Assembly: GCA_958430865.1 (NCBI GenBank)
Contig: CAUDNR010004629.1
Location: 4,043 to 38,396 of the forward strand
Length of the DNA stretch: 34,354 nucleotides
Source: Entrophospora sp. SA101
Taxonomy: Eukaryota; Glomeromycota; Glomeromycetes; Entrophosporales; Entrophosporaceae
Direction of reading: 5' to 3'
The translations under genes and the position numbers were made by a program. Of this stretch, positions 1 to 9,637 are shown in pieces (position 1 is the first letter of the stretch; the number at the start of each line of letters is the position of its first letter). The notes under the pieces were generated by a model, which was given only the letters and a program-made list of their open reading frames with translations, was not told the origin of the DNA and made no database searches.

Positions 1-2150
1 TGATTATTAAAATTTTATCTATGGCATGTCATCAAAAAATATAAGATCAGTCCTGTTTTATTTTACGAGGCTTGAAATCTAATTCAAATTTATCAAGAAA
101 GTTTTTCCCTTTATATAGTTAAAGGAATAAACAATATTAATGATTATTCAATTCTTTTATAGCATCAGTCTGTATTTATAACCTGCCAAAAAGTATTAAA
201 TCTTGTGACTTGTTATTTTAAGTAAAGATCTTTGAAAGGTTCAAAGATATTATTACTAATACTTAACGCCTAATAAAGTTTTAATATGCAAATAATCATA
301 ATAACTTGAAAATACTGATTCGTGTGAGTTTTTGTCCATTAAAAAATTGCAATGAAGGATTGAGGAAGTCGCTTATTTTTATATAATATATAATATTTGT
401 TATAGAAAGGTTTTCGAAATTCAATGATGATTAGTTTCAGTGTATTTTAAACAATAATTCTACAACTCGATGTTTTGATTTACCAGATCAAAAAGGTCTG
501 GAAGGCCACTAAAATTCGCATCGAAACTTGTATAAAACATTTGTTATCTTTTTAAAATTACCCAAATACTTCTTCCATATCTCGTAAAGAATAGATAAAG
601 AAAAGTGCATTATTCTTTAAAAGGTAATTTTTAGAAAATCTGTTTGTTTGGGATTAGTCGAAAATTTTAGACTCGATTCGAAATGTTAATATCAATATTA
701 AATTGATTATCAAAATCGAAATGTAATCAATTATGTATTTTCATTATTTACTCTCATTTTATTATATTTGTTATGTAATCTATGATCAATCTGTTTACTT
801 GGGTTTCGCTCATAAAACTATCATCAATTATTCAATATTTCTGGATTTGCGTGCTTTCAAAGCAGTTCTCTTTGGAATAAGTTTTGGTTTAAGAACAAAT
901 TTCGATTCAATAACCCACATCAGATCAACTCTTAAGTCATTCGTTAGTAAAAGCTTATTTAGTCTCAAAGAATAAAAAAATTATGATAAACCTATTTGAT
1001 GATCCTATCAATTATTTCAAGACGATCTTTGTTATGTGGGATTTTTTAATGGACAAAAAATCAGTATTTTTAAACGGCTTTGATTTCTCAAAAACTAGGT
1101 TTTATTAGGCGTTAACTGTTAATATTAAGTAATAACAATACAAGGACATTTTTATCCAATGACTAATTATATTTTCTTTTATCTCGGGAAGTCTAACGAA
1201 GAATACAAATCCAATTTTACCCATTTTTTTTATTAAATGTTAATTTCAAAAGTTGCCTTCCTTGTATATAAAATGTTACATGATAAAATAACGATAGAAA
1301 AGCTTATTTATTGATTTTCACATGACTATAAATTCAAATTTATGCAACATCAGATTGTGGTTTGGAGGTGCACTGACTACGATAACCTATTGATAATATT
1401 GATAATATCAATTCTATCTATGAAAGTAGTCAGATATTATTCCATAAAGTGATTGCTTTGCCACATTTCTGTTAATTATCTTTTGTACGTATGTGTCATC
1501 AGAGTTGTAAGTTTATTATATCAAACTCACTGGCATTAAGTCAAAAATAATGAAAGCAAAAACCTTGACACAGGTCAAACTCTTGACTTGAGTAAAAATC
1601 ATTACTTAAGTAAAAACTTCGATGAATCAAATTGAAATCGAATTACTCCATGTTTGACAACATCCAAGAGAGAACCCATCATGGACCTAAAAACCGGCAC
1701 ACAGCATTGCCATAAACTGGCTGATCTTAATATGAAATTTACTGCAGATTCAGGAGCATTTGTAGTCTTCTGTATGAGAAAATATCGATGCATATTTTAT
1801 ATCTATCCTACCTGCACTTCCACACAAGGCAAGATTTAAGAAAGAAGATAAAAATGAAATTCAAGATAATTTTAAGCACAACTCGTTTATCATTGCGAAC
1901 TTAAATTTAGCTCTACCAGTCTGACACGAGTTTGTTGTCACATTTTTACTGGATAATGTATGACAAAACTTTTGGCTTTAGCCATTGACGTGACTAAAGT
2001 ATTGACTAAAGGTAGTGGGCATTCATTTTCATGTGGATATACCACGTGACACGAAGATTAAAATAAAACTTGTCTAGCTTAATATTAATAGCTAACCATA
2101 ATCATTATTCTCTGTATAAATATTTTCAACCACAATCCTATTTAACAAAA
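1..2150. other. gene-free AT-rich DNA
   Basis: I find no credible gene here. The open frames at 733-975, 1602-1793 (minus) and 1654-1839 have no recognisable domain and no convincing splice partners. The only structure I can support is the diverged inverted repeat with arms near 248-350 and 1041-1138, described separately. Confidence 0.5.
248..1138. repeat. diverged inverted repeat with ~100 bp arms
   Basis: The left arm (248-350) reverse-complements to match the right arm (1041-1138). Shared blocks are TTTTTAATGGACAAAAA, TCAGTATTTT and TTTTATTAGGCGTTAA, followed by a diverged AT-rich stretch ending in TAAGTAATAA. About 690 bp separate the arms. This looks like the ends of an old DNA transposon or a long foldback element. 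No transposase is visible between the arms and I found no clear target duplication. Confidence 0.55.
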
Positions 2151-2156
2151 AAATTT

Positions 2157-3071
2157 TTATTTATCAGATTTATGATGAAAAAAACAAGTACAAAAATTCT
2201 GAATTATATAAATTGTACGCATTATATAAGCTATATAAGAAAAAGGTTTTTTTAGTTGTATACGAATGGACCCCTCTTCTTTTTCTTCTGAGATATCGCT
2301 ACTAGTTGATGGATTATAAACTAATACCATTTGCCTTTTCAAATCTTCAAGCCCATTTTCTAATTTTTCTATACACATCGTGTACTCTTTTATTCCAACA
2401 TTTATTTCAACTAAATTTGGTGGATAATAAATGTTTCCATAAGTATTTAAGTGGTTTAATATTTTTTTTCTTGATTCTTCTCGGGTTTCTTCTGCACCTT
2501 CCTTCGTACGACGTGTTATTGGTGGATTATCTACATGAATAACCTTTTTACATTCTTTAATTATTGTAGAAAGTTTGTCATTTTCCTTAATCATATCTAA
2601 ACGATCTTGTTCACACTCAGTATCATCTTCAAAATCTAGAAATTTAGTTCTAACTATAGTTGTAAAATTAACAATATCTCGACCAAAAATAACTGATTGT
2701 AACAAATAATAAGCATCAATTTCCTCTTCTCTAAATCTTCCATCGGTGACAAATAAAATTTGGTTAAATCCGTCTTTAATATCATCGACAGTTTCTGCAA
2801 AGTTAAATAATATTTCTTGAGGGGTTAACCTTCTATCACCAATCCCGATTGTATCAATTGCTTTCATATTATTAATATTATTGATTACATTAGCTAAAGT
2901 AGTTTTTCCACTTCTTTTTCTACCAAATAATAATACTGTTATAATCCTAATTTCTTCATTTTCAGGTTTCTTAATTGTTTCTTCATCTTCATTTGAAGAT
3001 GATTCATGCTTAAATGAGTTTGATAATGCGTAATCATTTTCGGTTTTTTTATTTGCGTTCAAAGATGCCAT
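2157..3071 (-). CDS. AIG1/GIMAP-type GTPase-like protein, internally shortened
   Basis: A 304-aa frame belongs to the AIG1 (IMAP-like) G-domain family, which is amplified in Rhizophagus-type genomes. Visible motifs are a Walker A/G1 loop GRKRSGKTT (about residues 50-58), a G3-like segment DTIGIGD (about 73-79), then FNQILFVTDGRFREEEIDA, FTTIVRTKFLDFEDD and KVIHVDNPPI, all typical of the family. Only about 14 residues separate G1 from G3; from knowledge of the family I expect roughly 35-40, with the G2/switch I threonine between them, so G2 is probably deleted and GTP hydrolysis impaired. The start is the ATG at 3069-3071. The last ~40 residues are hydrophobic and basic and may be read-through of an intron or past the true end. 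A second, more degraded relative lies just upstream in the same orientation (3651-4139). Confidence 0.7.
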   Translation of the reverse strand: MASLNANKKTENDYALSNSFKHESSSNEDEETIKKPENEEIRIITVLLFGRKRSGKTTLANVINNINNMKAIDTIGIGDRRLTPQEILFNFAETVDDIKDGFNQILFVTDGRFREEEIDAYYLLQSVIFGRDIVNFTTIVRTKFLDFEDDTECEQDRLDMIKENDKLSTIIKECKKVIHVDNPPITRRTKEGAEETREESRKKILNHLNTYGNIYYPPNLVEINVGIKEYTMCIEKLENGLEDLKRQMVLVYNPSTSSDISEEKEEGSIRIQLKKPFSYIAYIMRTIYIIQNFCTCFFHHKSDK

Positions 3072-3650
3072 TTTTTTTTATTTTCACAAAAACCAATGTG
3101 TGTATATATATATATCATTGATTACAAATACTAATTTAAGGATAAATTTTAGTCCTGTTTTAGTCTAATAGAGAAACTTATCTTTTCATTCTGACGTAAA
3201 TGATATCATAACAATATGTATGGCAGAGTAGGGCTAACAGGAATTAAAAAAGTTTTGCACAGTTACAGCATTGGGTTTTTCTGTGAACCTCATTATTTTT
3301 TTTTAAGGGGGTGAAATTCTCGATTGAAGGTTGAAAAATTTGTTCATTCATCCACCTTCCCAAATAAGGGCTCGTTTACGGTTTAGGATTGAGGAATTTG
3401 GTCATGACTTTATGTACTAACCATGCTTTCCTTCAGCATAGTTTTAATAATTGAGAAACTAGCTTCACCTGATGCTTTCCTGGAACTTGAAATGTAGTTC
3501 GATATAAAAGTTTATGAGAGGTATGCTTTTTGATTGAAAAATGACTTTTGGGTTGTTTTAAAAATTCAGTTGGATTTTGCGGAAATGAAAACTCAATTTT
3601 GATCGAAGGACCTTAAAACTAGTTTTACTATCATCCAATGTATTTTATTT
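3072..3650. other. intergenic region, no gene seen
   Basis: AT-rich DNA between the two AIG1-like loci. A (TA)n run lies at about 3101-3115, just upstream of the AIG1-like start codon. I see no coding remnant or RNA gene. Confidence 0.4.
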
Positions 3651-4139
3651 TCATTTAAAATGACAAAAGAAAAAAAAAATATAAAATACATTTTTTTTAA
3701 AAAAATTGATATACATATATGTTTTAGGAAATAAAACATTTCCCTTGATTTCTTCTTCGAGTTCTCGTCGTTTCTTACTTGCTGCTCGTCGTTGTTCGTC
3801 TCGTAGTTCATTTACTTCATTCAATTTTTGTCTCGGAACATTTATTTCATTCTGTAATTTTTCTTTAAGTGTCATATAACCATTTATTTTTTCATCCACA
3901 ATTTCTTGTAACTTTTCTGGCATATAAACTTTTGTGCAAGTGCTTAAATAGGCCAGTAATCTTTTTCTTGATTCTTTTCGGGTTTCTTCTACGCCTTGTT
4001 TAGTACGAAATGTTATTGGTGGATTATCTACATGAATGACCTTTTTGCATGATTTAACAAGTTGAGAAAGGTTATTATTTTCAGAAGTCATATCTTGGTA
4101 ATCATTTTCACATTCAGCATCATCTTCAAAATCAGGAAA
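3651..4139 (-). pseudogene. AIG1-type GTPase fragment, N-terminal G domain missing
   Basis: Reading the minus strand from 4139, the frame runs FPDFEDDAECENDYQD, then through KVIHVDNPPI to a helical tail rich in Lys, Glu and Arg (LKEKLQNEINVPRQKLNEVN) that stops at 3651. It matches the second half of the neighbouring gene at 2157-3071, including the invariant KVIHVDNPPI block and the following EETRKESRK segment. Everything before FPDFEDD (G1 to G3 and the strand following) is absent. At about 4135-4141 the sequence changes abruptly into an epsin ENTH domain on the other strand. It is a truncated copy, probably non-functional. Confidence 0.75.
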
Positions 4140-5030
4140 TTGCGGAAATGATTGACAAAAGATTAAATGATCATGGTAAAAATTGGAGGCATGTTTACAA
4201 AGTAAGTTATATTTTTAAAAATTTTTTTAATGAAAAAGTAATTATATTAATTGAAAAGTGTATACTTGTGTTCATTTTCTCCTTCTTATTATAGGCACTT
4301 GTTCTATTAGATTACTGTCTTCATCTAGGGTCCCAAGATGTTGTTTCATATGCAAAAGAAAATTTATATGTGGTAAAAACTTTAAGAGAATTCCAATACA
4401 TTGATGATGATCTGAAAGATCAGGGCCAGAATGGTACAAAAAATTATTATTATTTAAACTGTATTAAATGCAACAAACAAATGAATAATTTTTTATTTTA
4501 TAATTTATTTAGTTCGACAAAGGGCCAAGGAGATCACTGAACTTCTTCAGGATGATGAACGTTTACAGCATGAAAGAAACCAACATACTGAATTGAGACA
4601 AAGATGGACAGGCAATGATGATCCCTTGACAGATAGAAGTTATAACAATAGTGCATCTACATATGAACATCCTAGTTATTTTGATGAAGAGGCTGATTTA
4701 AGAAAGGCAATTGAAGAAGCCAAAAGGTCTGCACAAGATTGAGAGAAATTAAAAGAAATGTATAAAAATTTTCTCTGATAATAATACATATATTGATTGA
4801 TTTTTTAAAATATATTTTATAGTGAGGATGTTGAAGAATTGGTAAAAGCATTAAGGTTAAATAAGGAGAAAGAAGAACAAAGGAAAAAGGAATCAGATAA
4901 AAAACTTGAAATGAGTCTTCTTGATCTTGGGTAAATATCAATTTAATAATAGGGGATTTTATAAATGATCTATTTTAATTATTTAGTACTTATGCTTACA
5001 CATACTCATACACATGCATGTATAGACCAA
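4136..5030 (+). pseudogene. 5'-truncated epsin-like (ENTH + UIM) gene fragment
   Basis: Exons can be traced at 4136-4201, 4295-4433, 4513-4759 (or 4726), 4823-4930 and perhaps 4987-5030, with GT-AG borders and matching phases. The product begins inside an ENTH domain (EIAEMIDKRLNDHGKNWRHV, then ALVLLDYCLHLGSQDVV, LREFQYIDDDLKDQGQN, KEITELLQDDERLQHERNQ) and continues to ubiquitin-interacting-like helices (DEEADLRKAIEEAKR and EDVEELVKALRLNKEKEEQ). Epsins bind membrane phosphoinositides and ubiquitinated cargo in clathrin-mediated endocytosis. The first ENTH helices are missing because the sequence abuts the AIG1 fragment. With the donor at 4760 an in-frame TGA (4740-4742) interrupts the protein; an alternative donor at 4727 (AG|GTCTGC) gives ...EEAK-SEDVEEL with no stop. 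Retained introns show it came from genomic DNA, not a retrocopy. The last exon ends one base into a codon, just where the intron-like array begins. Confidence 0.7.
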
Positions 5031-7983
5031 GTTAAGTATTATATTATAAATTAACTTTTACAATACTAAAACAACTTTATTAAAGCATCATCTAATTAAA
5101 TAATTTATTTTTTATTTCTTTATAAGAATCAGAAGGTAAATGTTATATTATAAATTAACTTTTACAACACAAAATAAACTTTATTAAAACATTATTTAAT
5201 TAAATATTTTTATTTTTATTTTTTTATAATAATTAGTTGGTAAGTGTTACATTATAAATTAACTTTTACAACACAAAATCAACTTTATTAAAACATCATC
5301 TAATTAAATAATTTTATTTTTTATTTATAGATGGCAAGTATTATATTATAAATTAACTTTTACAACACAAAATAAACTTTATTAAAACATCATCTAATTA
5401 AATACCTTATCCTTTATTTCTTAGAATGTAAGTATTATATTATCAATTAACTTTTACAACACAAAATCAGCTTTATTAAAACATTGTCTAATTAAATAAT
5501 TTGATTTTTTAATAAGTTTGTAAGTATTATATTATAAATTGGCTTTTCACAACACAAAACAAACTTTATCTTCAATATCATCTAATTAAATAATTTGATT
5601 TTTTATTTCTTTATAATAACCAGCTGGTAAGTATTATATTATAAATTGGCATTCACAGCATAAAATCAACTTATTAAAACATCATATAATTAAATGATTT
5701 GATTTTTTATTTCTTTATAATAACCAGTGAGTAAGTATTATGTTATAAATTAACTTTTATAACACAAAATCAACTTTATTAAAACATCATTTAATTAAAT
5801 AATTTTATTTTTTATTTTTAGAATGTAAGTATTATATTATAAATTAACTTTTACAACACAAAATCAACTTTATTAAAACATCATCTAATTAAAATAATTT
5901 ATTTTTTATTTCTTAGACCGTAAGTATTATATTGTAAATTAACTTTTAAAACATAAAATAAACTTTATTAAAACATAATCTAATTAAATAATTTTTTTTA
6001 TTATTTTTTATAATAACCAGCTGGTAAGTATTATATTGTAAATTAACTTTTAAAACATAAAATAAACTTTATTAAAACATCATCTAATTAAATATTTTTA
6101 TTTTATTATTTTTTATAATAACCAGCTGGTAAGTATTATATTATAATTTAATTTTTATAACACAAAATAAACTTTATCTTCAACATCATCTAATTAAATA
6201 ATTTGATTTTTTATTCCAGTGAGTAAGTATTATATTATAAATTAACTTTTATAACACAAAATCAACATCATCTAATTAAATAATTTTATTTTATAATAAC
6301 CAGATGGTAAGTATTATATTATAAATTAACTTTTGCAATACAAAATTAACTTTATTAAAACATCATATAATTAAATAATTTGATTTTATAATAACCAGAT
6401 GGTAAGTATTATATTATAAATTAACTTTTACAACGCAAAATAAACTTTATTAAAATATCATCTAATTAAATAATTTTATTTTATAATAACCAGGGAGTAA
6501 GTATTATATTATTAAATTAACTTTTACAACACAAAATAAACTTTATTAAAACATCATCTAATTAAATAATTTGATTTATTATTTCATTATAATAACTAGT
6601 TGGTAAGTATTATATTATTAATTAACTTCTATAACACAAAATCAACTTTATTAAAACATTATTTAATTAAATAATTTTCTTTTTTATTTCTTAGAATGTA
6701 AGTATTATATTATAAATTAACTTTTACAACACAAAATCAACTCTATTAAAACATTACCTAATTAAATAATTCTATTTTTTATTTCTTAGACTGTAAGTAT
6801 TATATTGTAAATTAACTTTTAAAACATAAAATAAACTTTATTAAAACATCATCTAATTAAATAATTTTATTTTATTATTTTTATAATAACCAGCTGGTAA
6901 GTATTATATTGTAAATTAACTTTTGCAATACAAAATAAACTTTATTAAAACATCATCTAATTAAATAATTTGTTTTTTTATTCCATTATAATAATCAGAT
7001 GGTAAGTGTAATATTATAAATTAACTTTTACAACACAAAATAAACTTTATTAAAACATCATCTAATTAAATATTTTTATTTTATTTCATTATAATAACAG
7101 AGGGTAAGTATTATATTATAAATTAACTTTTACAACACAAGATAAACTTTATTAAAACATCATTTATTAAATAAATTTATTTTATATTTCTTTATAATAA
7201 CAGCTTGTAAGTATTATATTATAAATTAACTTTAAACACTAAATAAACTTTATTAAAACATCATCTAATTAAATAAATTTATTTCTTATTCTCTTATAAT
7301 GACCAGTTAGTAAGTATTATATTATAAATTAACTTTATAACACAAACTAAATAAATTTATTTCTTATTTTACAATAACCAGCTGGTAGGTATTATATTGT
7401 ATTATATATAAACTTTTACAATTTTTATATCAGATTAATAAGTTTATTTTTCTTTATTTATAATGATAACCAGTTGGTAAGTATTATTTTATAAATTTAA
7501 ACAAAATAATTTTATTAAAGCATCATCTAATTAATAAATCTTCTTTATAACAATAACTAGGGAGTAAGTATTACATTATATAATTAAATTTTTTAATTTT
7601 ATTAAAACACTGACTAATTAATAAATTTATTTTCTTTATAATAACCAGCATGTAAGTAACTTTTACAACACAAAATAAGTTTTTATAACATCATCTAATT
7701 AAATATTTTTTGTCTTTTCTTCATAATAACTAGCTGGTAAATATTATATTATATTATAAAATAACTTCACAACATAAAGTAATTTTTATCAAACCTTTGT
7801 CTAATTAAATAAACTTATTTTTTGTGTTTTATAATGACTAACAATTGAAGGTAAAATAATTTATAAATTTGATTTTTTTTATAACTTTTAAATGAATGTC
7901 TATTTTTATTATGTTGAAAATAATTCTATTTTATTTTGAATTTTTTTTTTTACAATGAAAAATTAATTATTTGAAATAATAAG
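5031..7983 (+). repeat. tandem array of 29 intron-like units separated by 3-nt spacers
   Basis: Units of 75-107 bp (clusters at about 94-95 and 103-107) repeat head-to-tail. Each begins GTAAGTATTATATTATAAAT, continues with ACTTTTACAACACAAAAT and a CATCATCTAATTAAAT block resembling a branch-point region, and ends in CAG or TAG. Between every AG and the next GT there are exactly 3 nt; the triplets start at 5133, 5237, 5331, 5425, 5517, 5624, 5728, 5822, 5917, 6021, 6126, 6220, 6304, 6399, 6494, 6600, 6695, 6790, 6894, 6999, 7101, 7204, 7307, 7382, 7474, 7561, 7649 and 7734. The triplets are variable (ctg x6, atg x4, aat x3, ttg x3, tga x2, gga x2 and eight singletons), while the flanking AG and GTAAG are nearly constant. 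Donor exceptions are GTTAAG (5031), GTAAAT (5136, 7737), GCAAGT (5334, a GC donor) and GTAGGT (7385). The last unit is long (7737-7983) and degenerate. See the findings for the microexon interpretation. Confidence 0.85.
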
Positions 7984-9637
7984 ATAACACTAAGGGGTTT
8001 AAAGAAAGAGAAGAATATGGAATCTGTTCTGTTTGTGGAAGATATAATACTAATTACCAATGGTGTCAATCATGTGATCCCAAATTGTTAGCTCAAAGTT
8101 GGACTAGTAGTGGTAATGAAAAGTTAGATGAAATAATCAGAAACACACAGCTTGAAGCAAAAGGATTTGATAGTTACCATTACCTTGAATGGATTCCTTA
8201 TGACCAACTCACAGTTGAAGAAGCAATAGGTAAAGGTGGTTTTGCAACTGTGCATAAATGTTATTGGTCAAATGGTCCTAGATATGTTTATGGCAATACA
8301 AGATCTTATTATCTAAGTGGTAAAGTAGCATTAAAAAAGGTTAAAAATTCACAAAATACTCCTGATGAGTTTTTAAAGGAGGTAAATAATTTGATAATTA
8401 ATTGACAAATAATGATTTTTAAACAATATGTTGATTTTTTATTAATTTTCATAAAGCTTCAAAATCACATCAAATTTATAGGACCTTATCATAAAGGTAT
8501 TGTTAATATTTATGGTATTTCACAAGATCCAAATACAAAAGAATATGTTCTTGTAATGAGATATGCACCTGAAGGAGATTTTAAGAAATATTTAAAATCA
8601 AATGATACAAGATGGATTGATAAAATTAAAAGACTTTATGACATTGTCTCGAGTTTAAACACATTTCATCAAGAAAAACTTACACACGGTGATCTTCACA
8701 GTGGTAATATTTTATATTTTGAATATTTATCCCAGGCAATGATTACAGATTTAGGGTCATCAGGCCCAGCTGATCAAGAAACATCAAGTAAAAATGGCAT
8801 TATTGGAGTACTGCCATATATTGCACCAGAGGTATTAAATGGGAAACCTTATACACAAAAATCTGACATCTACAGCTTTGGGATTTTAATGTCAGAAACA
8901 TCAACATGTCAACAGCCATTTAAAGATCAACCACATGATATAGAACTTGCTTTCAAGATCTGTGGTGGCTTAAGGCCTAAAGACTAGTGCCGTAAATTAT
9001 GATGATGGTAGTAATTGTATTTACGGCATATAAAAAGTGGTTGCAATTACCTTTGTGACCACTTTTGCAACCATACTTTTTCCTTTTTTGGATTACAGCA
9101 CTAGTCTTTATTAAGGCCTAGTTTTTCAGATAATACTCCAGAATGTTATATTAAGTTAGCATACAAATGCATGGATGCTGATCCTGAAAAAAGACCAATG
9201 ACAGATGAAATTTTAAAAATTATTACTTTTTGGAAAGATGCAATTGCTATTGATAAAATTATAAAATTGAATAAATCTAACTATTCTAAAAAGCAGTTAG
9301 ATGAATTAAAAAAATTGAGAAAAATATTTAAGGAAGCAGATGAAACCCCCTTTAACCCTTCAACAATTCCAGCAACTTTTCATCCAAGTGCTATTTATAC
9401 AAGTAGATTATTTAATTTTACAAATCTTCTTCAACCTGTAAATTCCAATAAAGTTACAATTATTAGTAACAATAATGGTAATCATCTAATTTATTGTTAT
9501 ATATTTAATCTTAATTATTTATTATTAATGATATTTTAAATTATGTATTATAAATCAATACTATAGAATCTAAACAAATTGAATTAACTATGCCAGATTC
9601 CAAACAAATTGAATTAACTATACCAGATGATTTATGA
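7984..9637 (+). pseudogene. tyrosine-kinase-like protein kinase gene interrupted by a MITE
   Basis: Exons are 7984 (or 7995)-8381, 8457-9477 (interrupted) and 9567-9637. The protein starts with an EREEYGICSVCGRYNTNYQW segment holding C-x2-C pairs, then a kinase domain: glycine loop GKGGFATV (8229-8252), VALKK with the ATP lysine at 8334-8336, catalytic loop HGDLHSGN (8685 on; HGD replaces HRD), DLG in place of DFG (8748 on), APE (8823-8831), DIYSFG and RP near the end of the C-lobe. This architecture fits the large Rhizophagus kinase families; DLG and HGD are common variants, so activity was likely before the insertion. A 133-bp MITE (8978-9110) brings an in-frame TAG at 8985-8987. Removing element plus one target copy restores GGLRPSFSDNTPECYIKLAY. 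The tail exon, joined at phase 1 across a GT-AG intron (9478-9566), contains two copies of SKQIELT and ends IPDDL at TGA 9635-9637. Substrate unknown. Confidence 0.8.
8970..9118. mobile_element. 133-bp hAT-like MITE with 8-bp TSD inside the kinase exon
   Basis: The element spans 8978-9110. Its ends are TAAAGACTAGTGCCGTAA and TTACAGCACTAGTCTTTA, inverted repeats with one mismatch. Perfect 8-bp direct copies of TTAAGGCC flank it (8970-8977 and 9111-9118). An 8-bp duplication and a TIR matching YARNG are hAT superfamily hallmarks; the element is far too short to code for a transposase. It contains a second inner palindrome (GCCGTAAAT ... ATTTACGGC). Excising the element plus one TSD copy gives an uninterrupted kinase frame, proving that it is an insertion. 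Confidence 0.9.

Noticed and set aside
733..975. 80-aa ORF
   Set aside because: No domain, no splice partner, lies inside the inverted-repeat structure and is compatible with chance.
1602..1839. Overlapping 61-63 aa frames on both strands
   Set aside because: Higher GC than the surroundings, but no recognisable family and both strands are open, so neither can be supported.
5031..7983. CRISPR-like array or centromeric satellite
   Set aside because: The constant part is ~90-100 bp and the variable spacer only 3 nt, the opposite of a CRISPR layout, and the context is eukaryotic with introns. A plain satellite does not explain variability confined to the triplet between AG and GT. A neutral minisatellite remains the null hypothesis.
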